64,000 nt of DNA from Nautilus pompilius. Lineage: Eukaryota > Mollusca > Cephalopoda > Nautilida > Nautilidae. The stretch spans positions 248,001 through 312,000 of the forward strand of contig JACATO010000684.1 in the NCBI GenBank assembly GCA_018389105.1. Direction: 5' to 3'. A program made the translations under genes and the position numbers. Under the pieces are notes generated by a model. The model was given only the letters and a program-made list of their open reading frames with translations, was not told the DNA's origin and ran no database searches. Below, piece by piece: positions 38,683-49,707 of this stretch. Within the stretch, counting starts at the first letter, position 1; every line of letters starts with the position of its first letter.

Positions 38683-39059
38683 TAGTGTGCTGCAGGTCAG
38701 TAATTTAAATTTCACCAGCCAATGAAAATTAATGGCAAAGCAAATGTTAGTCACATTGGCAACTCCTTGTATTGTCATGTGATGTTGTTCATTAGAAATC
38801 TACCAGACCATCTCATCTCTGGTCATTCCTTATTTTATTTCTCCAAGACTGGAAACTCAGTTGTGACATATTTAAATACCATGACAAGCAAAATTACTTT
38901 AATCTTTTTTTGATGAGAGAGTTATGCTGAAATATTGGATGCTTAAATTTAAATGAAATCCTTTCTCAATCAATCACATTGCAAAGTTAGTATCAAAAAT
39001 ATTTTTAGGTAGGAAATTAATTATTCAAATCACTGTGAATTCCATCTTTGTTATTTTAG
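38683..39059. other. Presumed intron sequence upstream of the first cadherin exon
   Basis: It contains only AT-rich DNA ending in a T-rich stretch and the acceptor AG at 39058-39059. No further exon is seen. Confidence 0.6.
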
Positions 39060-39245
39060 GTATCTGCCACAGATCCAGATTGTGGGATTGATGCCCAGTT
39101 AACTTACAGGATTGCAGAAAACATGGGGTTTCAGAGACCAGTTGAGTTCGCTGTACAGAACATTTCTGGGAACATCTGTGTACGTGAGTCACTGGACTTT
39201 GAAAAAACCCGAGCTTTGACTTCCCTGTTCAGGCTGTTGACAGAG
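39060..39245 (+). CDS. Cadherin exon 1 of window: EC repeat core, with apparent frameshift
   Basis: The acceptor is TTATTTTAG|GTATCT and the donor GACAGAG|GTAGGT. The first part reads in a cadherin frame (SATDPDCGIDAQLTYRI, then the FAVQNISGNI and LDFEKT segments). The second part carries the expected strand FDFPVQAVDR only in another frame. The switch falls at the run of six A's at 39202-39207; one more A would give LDFEKNPSFDFPVQAVDR. The corrected frame also ends in phase 1, which the next exon needs (g|at = Asp, giving VDRDGLYMTAM); the uncorrected frame meets a stop a few codons into that exon. So there is either an assembly error in a homopolymer or a real disabling deletion. The upstream neighbour exon, expected to end in phase 0, was not found. 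Confidence 0.85.
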
Positions 39246-39514
39246 GTAGGTTGTCCTTCACGGAGGCAGGGGTGGCTCCAAAATCAGGATTTAATTTTCA
39301 ACAAGACCGCAAGAGTTGGTTTGTTAAAAAAATCTATATTCATCTTTAAGAATGTTTTATTTTAAATTCTTGTTATTTTTACATTTTTCTAACAATCATA
39401 ATTTGTAATAAACAAATCACTTTTCATATTTTAGTTAAAGGATTGGCCCTCTTTCAAATTTTCTTGACTTAACATGATTCTATACTCAACAGTATTGGAA
39501 ATAATTATAAAAAC

Positions 39515-40420
39515 ATACAGGATGTTAAAAAATAATGGCATAAAATATACAAAAAACAAATGAATGTGTTGTACAGCGCTTTATTATTTGTTATGTGAGC
39601 CCTTTATATAAAGTATGACACCTTGTTTTCATGCTCTGTACAGGTCATCAATGTATGACTGTCAAATGTTGTTCCAAATATCCTGTAGCACTTTCCACAA
39701 TTCATATAAGGTTTTTGCTTGTTGTTTGACTTTTTCAGCAGCCATATAACCTCAGTGATGTTCATATCAGATCTTGGTGCAGACCAAGGCATCTGTGTAT
39801 GTGCTTCATCAGCCTCTTTACAGTCCAGATAGTTCGGCTGTATTCTTGGGATCATTTTCATGTTGGAAGATGAACCCCTGCCCAATAAGATGCCTTCCTG
39901 AGGGAATGGCATGAAGGATGAGAACCTTCTTGCATCTTTTGGCAATCAGAATACTTTGATTTTATCTGCCAATATTAGTTGATATGCAACACCACATTCA
40001 TATTGATCTATCTCCATGTTTCACTGTATTTTTGCCAAACAGTTCCAACTTTACTCATTTGCAAAAAAACAACTTCCAGGTTCAGTCAACATATTGTTTA
40101 ATTTTGCTGCCTATTTCAACTTTGCCATTTGCTACGCATTCATTTTGACCATTTCACACCAATGAGTTTCTTCCTGTTCTTGAAGAAGCATTAACACTCA
40201 TGCTTGCAGCTAGGTCACTTGCAAGATCTTTCCTGGCTCATTATTTGCCACGAGGAGAACATACCCTGAGGTACGTAACATCACATTAGGAGAAATTGGA
40301 CTTCCTTCCTTGACCACGTCTACTGTCAACAGTACCAGCTTTGCTTATCCTCAGAGTTTAGAGTCTTGCAGACAGCTTCTTCTGAAACATGAAGTTAGGC
40401 TGCAGTCTGCTGCATGAAAT
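39515..40420 (-). mobile_element. Tc1-like transposon remnant in cadherin intron 1 (minus strand)
   Basis: Read on the minus strand, the order of Tc1 transposase segments is preserved. An HTH part lies near 40300-40390 (FHVSEEAVCKTL), then a segment resembling DLxxDLAAxxVSVSxxTVRxxL near 40180-40240, then FQHENDPKN near 39870 (normally FQxDNxPxH), then SAPRSDMNITEVIW near 39780 (normally SPDLNPIExLW). The C-terminal tail runs to about 39604. Frame breaks separate the parts. A possible end, CAGGATGTTAAAAAATAATG, lies near 39519 after TA, but no matching far end was found. The left-hand boundary is therefore firmer than the right. Confidence 0.75.
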
Positions 40421-41032
40421 AGCTTTCACTATCTATGACTTTGATTTCTATGTACTTGTCATGCGATATTCCCTTTTCAAGAGCCTTAATATTTACACAC
40501 TACAATGATATCAATGCCTATCCTGGTGTGCACTTTCTGATTGCTTCCATGACAATCAATCACTGTGTACTGTATCAACACTACTGTACTATAGAGCATT
40601 TCATTTTCACACAAGATAAGGTTCTGTTATGTGTTTTTTTGCATTTTATACCCAGTTTATTCTCTGTTTCCATAATTTTTTTCAGTACTGTATGTTTTTG
40701 TTCTTTTGGTTCTTCTCTCATGAACTCAGAATCTGCTAATATCATTTATATTATCCATAGAATGATTACAACATTCAAAGCCTCACAACACACCGTTTTG
40801 ATACAGCAAAACAAAGATGGGAATCTGAACTACAATATTTCTGTAAAACCCTATTTACTTTTTAGGTAGAGGATGAAAGATAAGAGGAAGAGGCAGTATT
40901 AAGCATAGAATAGGGAAAAATTTGTATAATATGGCCCCGTGTTCATATTTGAAGTTTAATCTTTCTTTCCTGAGAGGAAAAAAATTAAAGGATGCCACTC
41001 CAGTATTGTCATTGTTTTCTTTTGGCTTTTAG
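40421..41032. other. Remainder of cadherin intron 1
   Basis: This is T-rich intronic DNA ending in the acceptor for exon 2. A 144-codon + strand frame at 40435-40869 has no recognised domain and begins at the edge of the antisense Tc1 remnant, so it is not called. Confidence 0.5.
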
Positions 41033-41263
41033 ATGGCCTGTACATGACTGCCATGGTGAAGATTATGGTCATGGATGTCAATGACAACCGGCCAGTGTTT
41101 GATCCACAGGTGTACAGCATGAACATGGAAGAGAGTACACAGTCAGGGAAAGTGGTGACTGTCAGAGCATCAGACAAAGATGTCACTGGGATGTTCAGTG
41201 AAATCCAATATGACATCCTCAGTGGGAATGAAGATGCCTTTTTTCGGATTAATTCACAAACAG
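41033..41263 (+). CDS. Cadherin exon 2: EC linker DVNDNRPVF and next EC N-half
   Basis: The acceptor is GGCTTTTAG|ATGGCC and the donor CAAACAG|GTAATG; 231 bases, entering and leaving in phase 1. It completes one EC repeat with the calcium linker DVNDNRPVF, then opens the next (YSMNMEESTQSGKVVTVRA, SDKDVTG, YDILSGNEDAFFRINSQTG). The motif order strand A, E-E-S, DxD, FxI and TG is standard for an EC repeat. The exon does not start a protein, although an ATG lies at its 5' edge, because the upstream phase-1 base is needed to make the conserved Asp. Confidence 0.92.
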
Positions 41264-42877
41264 GTAATGTTGTAAAATTTTTAGGGTTATCCATTTTCCC
41301 CTAATTTAGGCTTTATGCAAAGAGGCTAAGCATTTTGGGCATTTCCTCAGCGGAGACATGGAATTTGAAACTGAATGGTCTGAGGTGAAAATCATTACCA
41401 GATCACTGAGTACAATAATCAATGTTTTAGAATGAAGAACCTGTGTGTGCAGTGTAGTATTCCATGTAATAATTTTTTTTTTCTTTTCATATTTTCCTTA
41501 AAAAAATCACAAACTTTACACTTGGAGCTTCCAATAAAAAAGTTTGTTAAATACAAGGTTTGTTCTTATTTAGAAATGAAAGGGAATCTCTTTATTACGG
41601 ATTCCGGAATGTAGTGTACCCAGTGACTGGAATAGCCTGCTTCACCATCAAGTTTCCTTTCTAGGCTTTAGAGGATTGAAAAGAATTACCTTTTTCTTTT
41701 TTTATTTCTGTAATGAATAACTGTTCCCCTGTAAAATATGTAGTTATACTTGTGTAAAGGCTTGTTTGTTTAGCCACCTTGATATTTTTAGCTTTTCTGG
41801 TTCCCCCACCCAACATCTGAAATCAGAAAGTTCTAGTAGGGATGTTCAATACGCTTGTGAGGTCAACTAAAGTTGGATCGCTCTAGGCACTTTTGTGTTG
41901 GCCAGTTTCCATTGTCACTCTTTCCCTATCCACATAGGGGGCACAACAACAACATACTCTGCTCATGTGTACCTTTATTCATCTCATAGTTTGGCTTTAA
42001 AAATACCCCTATCTGCATTGGTTTGAAGATTGCCTACTGATTCAGAAACACTATCATCTGAATAGTATTTTCAATAATTGGACCTGTGCTATGGTGTCAT
42101 TGAAAGAGTTAATATATTACTATGGGAACTATCATATTGTTTATGTGACATAACTCATTTTTTTAAACAGTTGGTGATTGTTGTTTTACATATTCATATA
42201 CATTGCTTGTTAAATCTTTTTTGGAAATTACTTTTTGATTTTTCCAAGGGACTTAATTGTTAATAGCAAGTCGTGATAACATTCTGCCAGGCCTTGCCTA
42301 CTAATTTTGACTTGGTTTGTCAAGAGCTCTGCAGCCCTAAGGGAAGCAAAGCGTGTAAACTGATATCTTCACTGTCAGCATCTCATATGTTTTGCTAGTC
42401 GGCAGGAATCCTTCAACTGCATAACTCGCGCTCCACCACCTCCAGAAGTTTGGCTTTCCATGAACCGCGGATGTCAGCATTCAGATCGTTTTGCCAAACG
42501 CCTAATCGCCGCTGCATGGTGACTGTAATGTGAGGTTAAGTGGGAGACTTATTAAAACAATATGGCTCACAAACTTTGTGGTCTGCTAATTATGTAAGTA
42601 AGCAGCTTGAAAAGATTATTGAATTAGCTATTTGATGCTTTTCTCATTCTTTTTTTTTCTAATTGTTAGTTTTAGCGATTTATGCACATAGCTTGACCAG
42701 TAAGTTACTTAGTGTGTACGTAACTAATGAAAATGTCACGAACAGTCATAACTCAATGCTATTTAAAAGCGTGGCTAAGGAATGAGAGAGTAAAAAGCTT
42801 ATAACAAAGGGTTTTACAGCTCAATTAGATTAAGAGAACAATAGTCTAAAGGCAGAAATGAAATGAAGTGATCAGAC
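41264..42877. other. Cadherin intron 2, left part
   Basis: Intronic DNA between the exon 2 donor and the MULE element. No exon or element was recognised. Confidence 0.6.
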
Positions 42878-44802
42878 CCATTGCCCCCAGTATTTTCCCC
42901 CTTGGACTGTTGCCCCTGTTTACATAACTTAACTGTCTACATCATGGATTAGGTTGAATCCATTCGTGGAAGAAATAAGCCAGTTCTTGGTGGATATATT
43001 TATACTGTGCAGAAGATTCTTGTAAATGGTGTAATGTCATATGAATGTGAACAGCGAAGGTGAGGAATGAGCAAGGCTAAGTTGAAGGTTCACGATGGTC
43101 AAGTTGATGGCAGACTTCATGAGCTTACTCACACTCCAGATGCACCAAGATCAGAAATGCTACATGTTCGTAATGCTATAGAGCGCAGAGCGATAGATGG
43201 CGAGGAAACAGCACAGCAGATCACTTCACAATCCATATCATCTACATCTGAAGCTGCCTCTGTACAACTTCATTTATCCGTTCAATCCGCCGTACCATTT
43301 GTAAGCAAGAACAAGCTTCTGGGAACTCTCATCCTATTCCAACCAACCTTGCTGAACTAATCATACCTGAACAGTATAAGGTAACAATCCTCTTTTACTA
43401 TTCTAATGATATCATAGCATTAATTATGTGAACCCAAACTTATGATAGTATTTAAGTAAATATATTAGTTGTTGTCTGTATATGTAAGTTACCCAGGTTA
43501 GAAATGACCTAGATAATAACTTCACAAGTTGTCTTCCTGATTAATTTCACTGTTTTCTTTCCTGCTATGTTATTGGATTAGCCAGTCTGTTATGTATCAT
43601 ATGTTGCTGGAAATACAATAATAATGATGACAGTGTCAAAGAAATAAATTTTCATGATTGCTTTCTTTAGTATGACAGCAACAACACAAACCGCTGTGTT
43701 CTGTTATTTGCATCTGATCCCTCCTTGACTCTGCTCTAAAACTCTGATGATTGGTTTTGCAGGTGGTATTTTTAAGGTTGTCCCAGAGCTTTTTTTATCA
43801 TTATCCACCATCCATGCCTTGAGTGAACACTATATAATCCAATGTGTTTATGCCTTACTCCCCAACAAGCAAGAAGCCGCATACACCAGTGTTCTGCAAC
43901 AACTGCTCAACACCAAACCGCAACTCAATCCCAGTTGAATAATGACTGACTTTGAACCTGCTGCTATCAATGCTACATACGCCACCATCCCAGATGCAAC
44001 CAAGAAAGGGTGTTTCTATCACTCTCCCAGTGCGTGTACCACAAAGTCCAAGAAGCTGGTCTACAACGGTTGTACTGAGAAGATAATGATTTTTTGCCAT
44101 CAATTCGGCACTCGCTTTCGTTCCAGAAGAAGAGGTCATTGATGCTTTTGAGATGTTGTAAGAAGAGCTACCAGAAGAGGCCATGGTAATTTGACTACTT
44201 TGAGGACATTCATAAGCCATGAACGTGATCATGGTCTTCATTGCCATTGCCATCGACAAAAGCCAAGGTTTTCAATCTCTCTTTGGAACATCATGACAGA
44301 ACTGAAAGAGGTTTGCCACACATAACAGCCATGTTGAGGGCTGGCATCAGAGATTCAAAACAAATGTTGCTGCTCACCAGCCTGACATGTGGAGATTCTT
44401 TGATGTGCTAAGAAGAGAACAGGACCTAATTGATGTTTCAGTTAACTAGATGATTTCTGTCACACACCTGCACCACAACGCAAGCAACACCAGATAAATA
44501 GGCAATCCATCAGAACAATTGATAGAACGTATGAGAACGGATATATAATGGATTATCTGCATGGTATTGCCAGCAAAATCTCATCATAAAGTATGTGACG
44601 ACTAGAAAATTCATAAAAAATCAGTTGCTTATGTGCTGGCAATTGTGTGTATTTTTTTTTAATGTGGGCATATTACCTCAATTTTTCTTACCTTGACATA
44701 TATTAATTATGTATACTTTATGGATAATAAAAGGAGAAATAAATAAATAAGTTGTTGCTTTAATTCAAAATTTATGGGGGGCAAAATACTGGGGGCAACG
44801 GG
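42878..44802 (+). mobile_element. FLYWCH-type Mutator-like element (MULE, Phantom-like) in cadherin intron 2
   Basis: The terminal inverted repeats are CATTGCCCCCAGTATTTTCC on the left (42879 onward) and, reverse complemented, CGTTGCCCCCAGTATTTTGC on the right. The interior encodes, in order, a FLYWCH zinc-finger-like segment and a MULE transposase, both broken. No clean 8-9 bp target duplication is visible, so either the exact ends or the duplication have decayed. MULEs with an N-terminal FLYWCH domain are known in invertebrates. This roughly 1.9-kb copy lies in the same orientation as the host gene. Confidence 0.88.
42961..44460 (+). pseudogene. FLYWCH + MULE transposase pseudogene
   Basis: The FLYWCH-like part at about 42961-43200 reads VESIRGRNKPVLGGYIYTVQ, then GVMSYECEQRR, a stop, and KAKLKVHDGQVDGRLHELTH. 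The transposase part begins near 43745 with GGIFKVVPELFLSLSTIHAL and YALLPNKQEAAYTSVLQQLL. It continues with IMTDFEPAAINATYATIPDA (second acidic catalytic position in MTDFE) after a stop at 43936, and KKGCFYH. After frame changes, VEGWHQRFKTNVAAHQPDMW and FFDVLRREQDLIDV are readable near 44330-44445. The element is clearly dead, with several stops and shifts, but all conserved blocks are in the right order. Confidence 0.88.
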
Positions 44803-45404
44803 CCTAGATCTGAAATAAAATGTATCATATCAAGAAATCAGGATGCTCTTGTAATCCAGACAGATTATCATCCACTAGTTTACATATTAAAAAAAAAAAA
44901 AATGAATTATTTCTTAAGAAAAGAATCAAAATACAAGGAACAGCAGCTAATGTTTGGTTAGAAGAGTTCTTTTTGTAACGAGGAATGTTCCATTGTTTTT
45001 GTCAGTTTTCACCTAGCTTCCCACTGGTAGAGGAAATTACAGTATGAAATAACTAGTCCCTTTACTGACTTTTAAGATCTAAGGACATTTCACAGCAGTC
45101 AGCCAGAAGAGAGAAGTTGGGTGACCAAGTGAGTATTTACCTAGATACAGTTGTGGGACTCTTGAACAGTAGTCATTGTGTCACCCATGGAATTTTCACC
45201 ATGTTCTGGAAAACTGTATTGGAACTCTCTTCGTTTTTAGATGTGGAAGGAAATCCATGTTTTAAACTGAAGAAGAAATGTCAAAATTTTGAGCTAGTCC
45301 CGACCATGATTTGAACCCTGCACCTCAACTAGGACATTTTGGTTGCATATTATTGGACTGCTAGTGATATTAATTGCAGAATTTTTTGTTTTTGTTTTTT
45401 TTAG
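44803..45404 (-). repeat. End of cadherin intron 2 with a tRNA-SINE-like fragment (about 45230-45370, minus)
   Basis: On the minus strand the segment near 45305-45340 reads GGTGCAGGGTTCAAATCATG, which includes a good polymerase III B-box (GGTTCAAATC). A neighbouring CCACATCTAAAAA block near 45235-45255 resembles one near 57005-57015. No complete A-box was defined, so a SINE remnant is plausible but unproven. The intron ends in a T-rich tract and AG at 45403-45404. Confidence 0.35.
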
Positions 45405-45647
45405 GAGTTATCTCCCTTGCTAAGCCACTTCCATCTGGAGAACAAATCTTCATTCTTCAGATCAGTGCTGTGGATAGCGGAGGACTAAGAGCAGTCATTC
45501 CAGCAAATGTAACCATTAGCATTACTGGACATAATGCCCGCCTTCCAAAATTTTCCAAAAGTACCTACAATTTTACTGTTTCTGAAGATGTGAAACACTA
45601 TACATTAGTTGGGACTGTGCAAGCTCATATTTCAGATGGAGACAGTG
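45405..45647 (+). CDS. Cadherin exon 3: EC repeat with degenerate calcium linker
   Basis: The acceptor is TTTTTTTAG|GAGTTA and the donor GACAGTG|GTAAGC; 243 bases, phase 1 to phase 1. It continues the previous repeat (GVISLAKPLPSGEQIFILQ, then SAVDSGGLRAVIPANVTISI) and ends it with TGHNARLPKF, where a DxNDNxPxF linker is expected. The next repeat then opens with YNFTVSEDVKHYTLVG and SDGDSG. The missing acidic residues imply weak or no calcium binding at this EC-EC junction, which is inferred from the family and not shown here. Confidence 0.93.
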
Positions 45648-46309
45648 GTAAGCATACTCTTCAGTCTGGGTTATCTCATTGCATCATCATACTTATTTAT
45701 GGTGGTGTTATTTTTCATCCTCGGTATATAGCAGTACTTACTAGTGGTCTAAAGCATGAATGTGTGATATCTATGGATAGATGAAAACCCAAATTGCACT
45801 TCTTTTTTTTGCTTATCTGTTATATAAGTGGTAAAAACAAGTCTACTTTACATTCAAATTTCACAACCTGACAGTTACTTTGTAATACTATAATGGTAAA
45901 GTGCAATGGTATCTGTTCTGACTTTAGCACAGATTCACATGTACAAAGTTGTCCCTGAGCATTTTAAGCAAACAGCTGGAGACCAAGTGTTTTGTTTCAT
46001 GGCGAGACAACATACATCGTTTTAACTTTCAAGTTTATGGTGTTGAGATATTTTATCTCTCTCTCCAAACTTGTACAGGATACATTTTAAGTTCTGTCCA
46101 GAAGTGAAGTTAATTGGCAAAAATTGTTATAATTTATATCAGTTTATAGCCCTTATGTCCCCTTGTAAAGAATGTTATCTTGGAAGATGGAGCAGAAGCA
46201 TTTTGCTGTTGAGGACAAAGAGTGAAATCTTTCACTTGCTTGAGAATGAAAACTATTGGGGGGGGGTTACAGTCTGTAATATTTATTGGTTTGTTAAAAT
46301 CATCCCTAT
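45648..46309. other. Cadherin intron 3, left part
   Basis: Intronic DNA with no recognised exon or element. Confidence 0.55.
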
Positions 46310-47115
46310 CAAAGAAAAACCAAGATTGAGCCAAGCAGTTACTGTCTCAACAAAGAAAATTTTTAAAAGTTGTCATAGCCAGTTGGACTTCTTGAAATTG
46401 GCAGATATATCCATAGGAAAAATAGCCATGGGATTCAAGGTCAACGAATTGATGATCTGGAAAGTGGTGAACCAGAAGGGTTACTTCCAGATGGAGCAAA
46501 TGGAACAAGTGACTGGATTGTTCTCATTGACTCCATACTTAGTACACAGGTTGGTATTATTTGCACATCTTGTTTTTGGATGAGCAGCAATTGGTTACAA
46601 TCGAACAGTTTTTGAATATGCAAAAAGACTGCATTTTTGCAACAAACCTATCTATTGAATGCAAGAGGCAGCTTCTGTGATGGTGTGGTCTGGCATCATC
46701 ACCAATGAACAAATGTCATTGGTCTTTTTCCTCATAGCATCGAAATCAATGCAAACATCTACAAAAAATAATATTTTGGAAGCTCAGGTGATGCCAATGT
46801 TCTGGACATGTCAACAGCATGAGATGCCTGCCTATAGCCTGAATGATGCAGATGTGGTTGTCTGAGAAATTTCTTGACTTGATAGGTAAGGACAATTGGC
46901 TTTTATTGTTACCCAATCTGAACCAGTTGAATTTTGAAGAGAAATGCTTGCTCACAGGTCCACAAAATTGTCAAAGTAACTGAAACAATCATTGCACAGG
47001 AATGTGGTGAAATTTCACTACCAACTCTGAAATGGTGCTTGACTTTCTCTTCTGCCTTCAGGCTTGCATTGAAGCTACAGGTGGACTCATCCAATGATTT
47101 AACTGTCACTGTAAG
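46310..47115 (+). mobile_element. Tc1/mariner-like transposase remnant in cadherin intron 3
   Basis: The frame from 46659 contains AASVMVWSGIITNEQMSLVF, a good match to the SVMVWxGIxxxGxxxLxF block of Tc1/mariner-superfamily transposases. It continues into ILEAQVMPMFWTCQQHEMPA, where QQDxAPAH would be expected, so that catalytic Asp is lost. Near 46950-47090, SLHRNVVKFHYQL and a truncated C-terminal tail are readable in another frame. An upstream stretch (KPRLSQAVTVSTKKIFKSC) may be its HTH region. No inverted repeats were found, so the boundaries are approximate. Confidence 0.6.
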
Positions 47116-47509
47116 CTAGAGAATTTGAGCTTTTCATCAATGTATAAATTGTTCATTCTGGCTTTTGTTTCTGTAAAAAAAAAACATGATTTTGGGCAGA
47201 ACTTAAAATGTACTCTGTAAGTCTCCAAGATAAAGATTATATAAGCATGTGGTGGTAGTGGTAAGGGTTAGATAAATGCTTACATCCTATTAACTAGGGA
47301 GATGAATTTAGTTTAAGAGAAACAAAAAGGGAGACTAATTACACTGAAAGAAGTGAATTAAAAGCAAACAAAAAAGGCTTCTAGCTTTTTGCATGGGATG
47401 GGATACTATTGTGGGAAGGCCAGAAGGGTATTGGAATAGATGCTAATTCATTCTGGATAAGGAGAACAGTTTGTGCTTAGCCATTATGTTGTGGATTGTT
47501 TTGTTGCAG

Positions 47510-47679
47510 TTCTCACCTACTCTATCTTGTCTGGAAATCAAAAACAAATGTTCACCATCAACCAAACATCAGGGTCCATCTTCACCAAGAACCCGCTGGA
47601 CCATGACGTTATCCCATCAGTGTTGCTCAACATCCATGCTGTTGCTGCTGAAGGCACTCCTGTGTATGGTTCAGCTCAG
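47510..47679 (+). CDS. Cadherin exon 4: EC repeat core
   Basis: The acceptor is TTTTGTTGCAG|TTCTCA and the donor TCAGCTCAG|GTGAAA; 170 bases, entering in phase 1 and leaving in phase 0. It encodes LTYSILSGNQKQMFTINQ, TSGSIFTKNPLDHD and the strand LLNIHAVAAEGTPVYGSAQ, the middle of an EC repeat. The LDRE element is degenerate (LDHD) and the usual A-x-DRG is replaced by AVAAEG. It joins in frame to VNITITDVNDNSPTF in the following exon. Confidence 0.92.
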
Positions 47680-48362
47680 GTGAAATTAATTTTTAGTCCA
47701 TGGATTGATTATATTGAAGAAAATAACTGTTGTTTTAGATCTTTGTAATAGGAAAAGAATAATTATATAAATATATGTATCACAACCTGAAATTTTAAAA
47801 ATGGATTTCAATTATGTGGATCTGAGGTATGTGGTCAGTTTATCTCTTCTTTGAAAATCTAAAAATAGGGGTTTGGTTGGGGCTATAGAAGATTGATCTT
47901 TTAATGATATACAGCAGTGTGAGCTATTTGTTTTGTTCAGGAAGACAGTTTGCATGGACCCTTGATTTCTGTAGGTTGGGTTCTGTTATTATTGGAGGTC
48001 CTTTAGTTTAGAGAAATCTGCTTCTGCTGAAGACCCCTCACGTGTCAGTTATGGCTGTAGGAGGGAAATATAAACAGTAGAATGGGTTGTTTTCTGATTT
48101 TTTGAAATTTAAAGAATTGTCTGTTTTCAAGACTAAATTTAATAAAAAAATAATCTCTTTTTTCTCCAGAGGAACAAAATTACAAAATCATCATTTAACA
48201 GTGAAGTTTGTAAGTTCTCTCTGAAGTGAGATTTAAAATGTTAGAATTTGTGAAATTGTATTTGCTGTTGGTCTGCTGTACCTTTAAAACAAGATACACA
48301 GAACTTCTAAATCAAAGTAGAAATGAAGCTTATGAGTAATCATTTTTTTTGCTTGTTTCCAG
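47680..48362. other. Cadherin intron 4
   Basis: A 683-bp intron between a phase-0 donor (CAG|GTGAAA) and the acceptor TTTCCAG. Nothing else was recognised. Confidence 0.7.
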
Positions 48363-49470
48363 GTGAACATAACTATTACTGATGTTAACGATAACTCTCC
48401 AACGTTTACTGTGAATAGGCTGAATATCTCGGTGAAAGAAGATCAGAGTACGTCAACGCCTTTTTATGCTGTTCATGTTCGAGATGAAGACAGCGGTCGA
48501 AATGGAGAAGTCCGTTACAGCCTGACCAACAACCATAGTGGACAGTTTCAAATTGATGCCATTAGAGGGGAAATTTGGCTTTTGCGGATGTTGGATTTCG
48601 AACAGCGACAGAAGTACAAACTTGTGGTTGTTGCCACTGATCGCGGGAAGTCTCCACTCAGTTCCAGCATGACAATGTCCATAAATGTGATTGATGTTAA
48701 TGATAATGCACCAGTTTTTCTCAAAAGTCTGTATAATGTCAGGGTTTTGGAGACAATTGAATTGAACACAGGGTTTATGAAAATATCTGCATCTGATGCA
48801 GATTCTGGAGACAACAGTAGAATAACTTACCATCTCGAAGATTCTCCTCAGTCAGGAAAGTTTGGAATTTTCCCCAATGATAGCAGTTTGTATGTCCATG
48901 AAAACCTGGACAGAGAATCAAAAAGTATGTACCTCCTGAAGGTTATTGCTATAGATAATGGTATTCCACAGTTATCAGCCATAGCCCAAGTACAAATTCA
49001 AGTCCTGGATGCCAACGACAATGATCCTGTTTTTACAGAAAATGCTTACTCTTTCCACATTGTGGAAAATCAGAGTGTTGGCGACACTGCTGGCATGGTA
49101 ACTGCCACTGACCGTGACAGCGGAGAGAATGCGCGCCTAACATACTCATTTGTTAGGCCTCAGGATAACTTTGCCATTCATCCATACAGTGGTGAAATTA
49201 CAGCAACACGGACACTGGATCGCGAGAGGGTAGAAAGTTATAAGTTTGCTGTCTGTGTGACTGACCATGGCCATCCTGCTCATAATGCAACAGCAAAAGT
49301 TCAAGTGACTGTTTTGGATATAAATGACAATGCCCCTGTTTTTCAGAATAATGAGGATTACAGTGAGACTGTTCCAGAGAATAAACCAAAGGGGACAGAA
49401 GTGATTCAGGTTCATGCAAAAGATTCAGATGTTGGGGAAAATGGCACAGTATCATATTATTTTGATCGAG
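48363..49470 (+). CDS. Cadherin exon 5: large exon with three complete EC repeats
   Basis: This is the largest exon: 1,108 bases, acceptor TTGTTTCCAG|GTGAAC, donor GATCGAG|GTAAAG, phase 0 in and phase 1 out. About 369 residues carry four canonical linkers: DVNDNSPTF (near residue 7), DVNDNAPVF (near 113), DANDNDPVF (near 217) and DINDNAPVF (near 320). Each is followed by an EC start (VKEDQS, VLETIE, VENQSVGDT, VPENKPKGT). DEDSG, DADSG, DRDSG and LDRE motifs recur at the expected spacing. It is the clearest evidence for the gene family. Nearly all antisense open frames here are mirrors of this conserved sequence. Confidence 0.97.
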
Positions 49471-49707
49471 GTAAAGTATCAGTTTTTAATAAAGTCTTCA
49501 TAAGTATTTCTAGGTTTACTCTGTTTCATCATTGACACTGTTCAAGTACTAAAAGACATTTACATTATTATTTCCTGCTGATGTGAATGTCTAATGAAAA
49601 TTAGTTTCATTATAAAAAAATAAGTACACAGTTTAGTATGGAAATCATAATTGATCTACAGTATTTGTTGAAGGACAAAATTATTTTGAATTTTGTTGTA
49701 AAAACGT

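Noticed and set aside
40435..40869. 144-codon + strand open frame in cadherin intron 1
   Set aside because: It starts at the edge of an antisense Tc1-like remnant, is T-rich and hydrophobic by composition, and has no recognised domain. The exon 1 to exon 2 join is complete without it.
48453..49455. Several minus-strand frames opposite cadherin exon 5
   Set aside because: They are mirrors of the strongly conserved cadherin coding sequence, with no domain of their own.
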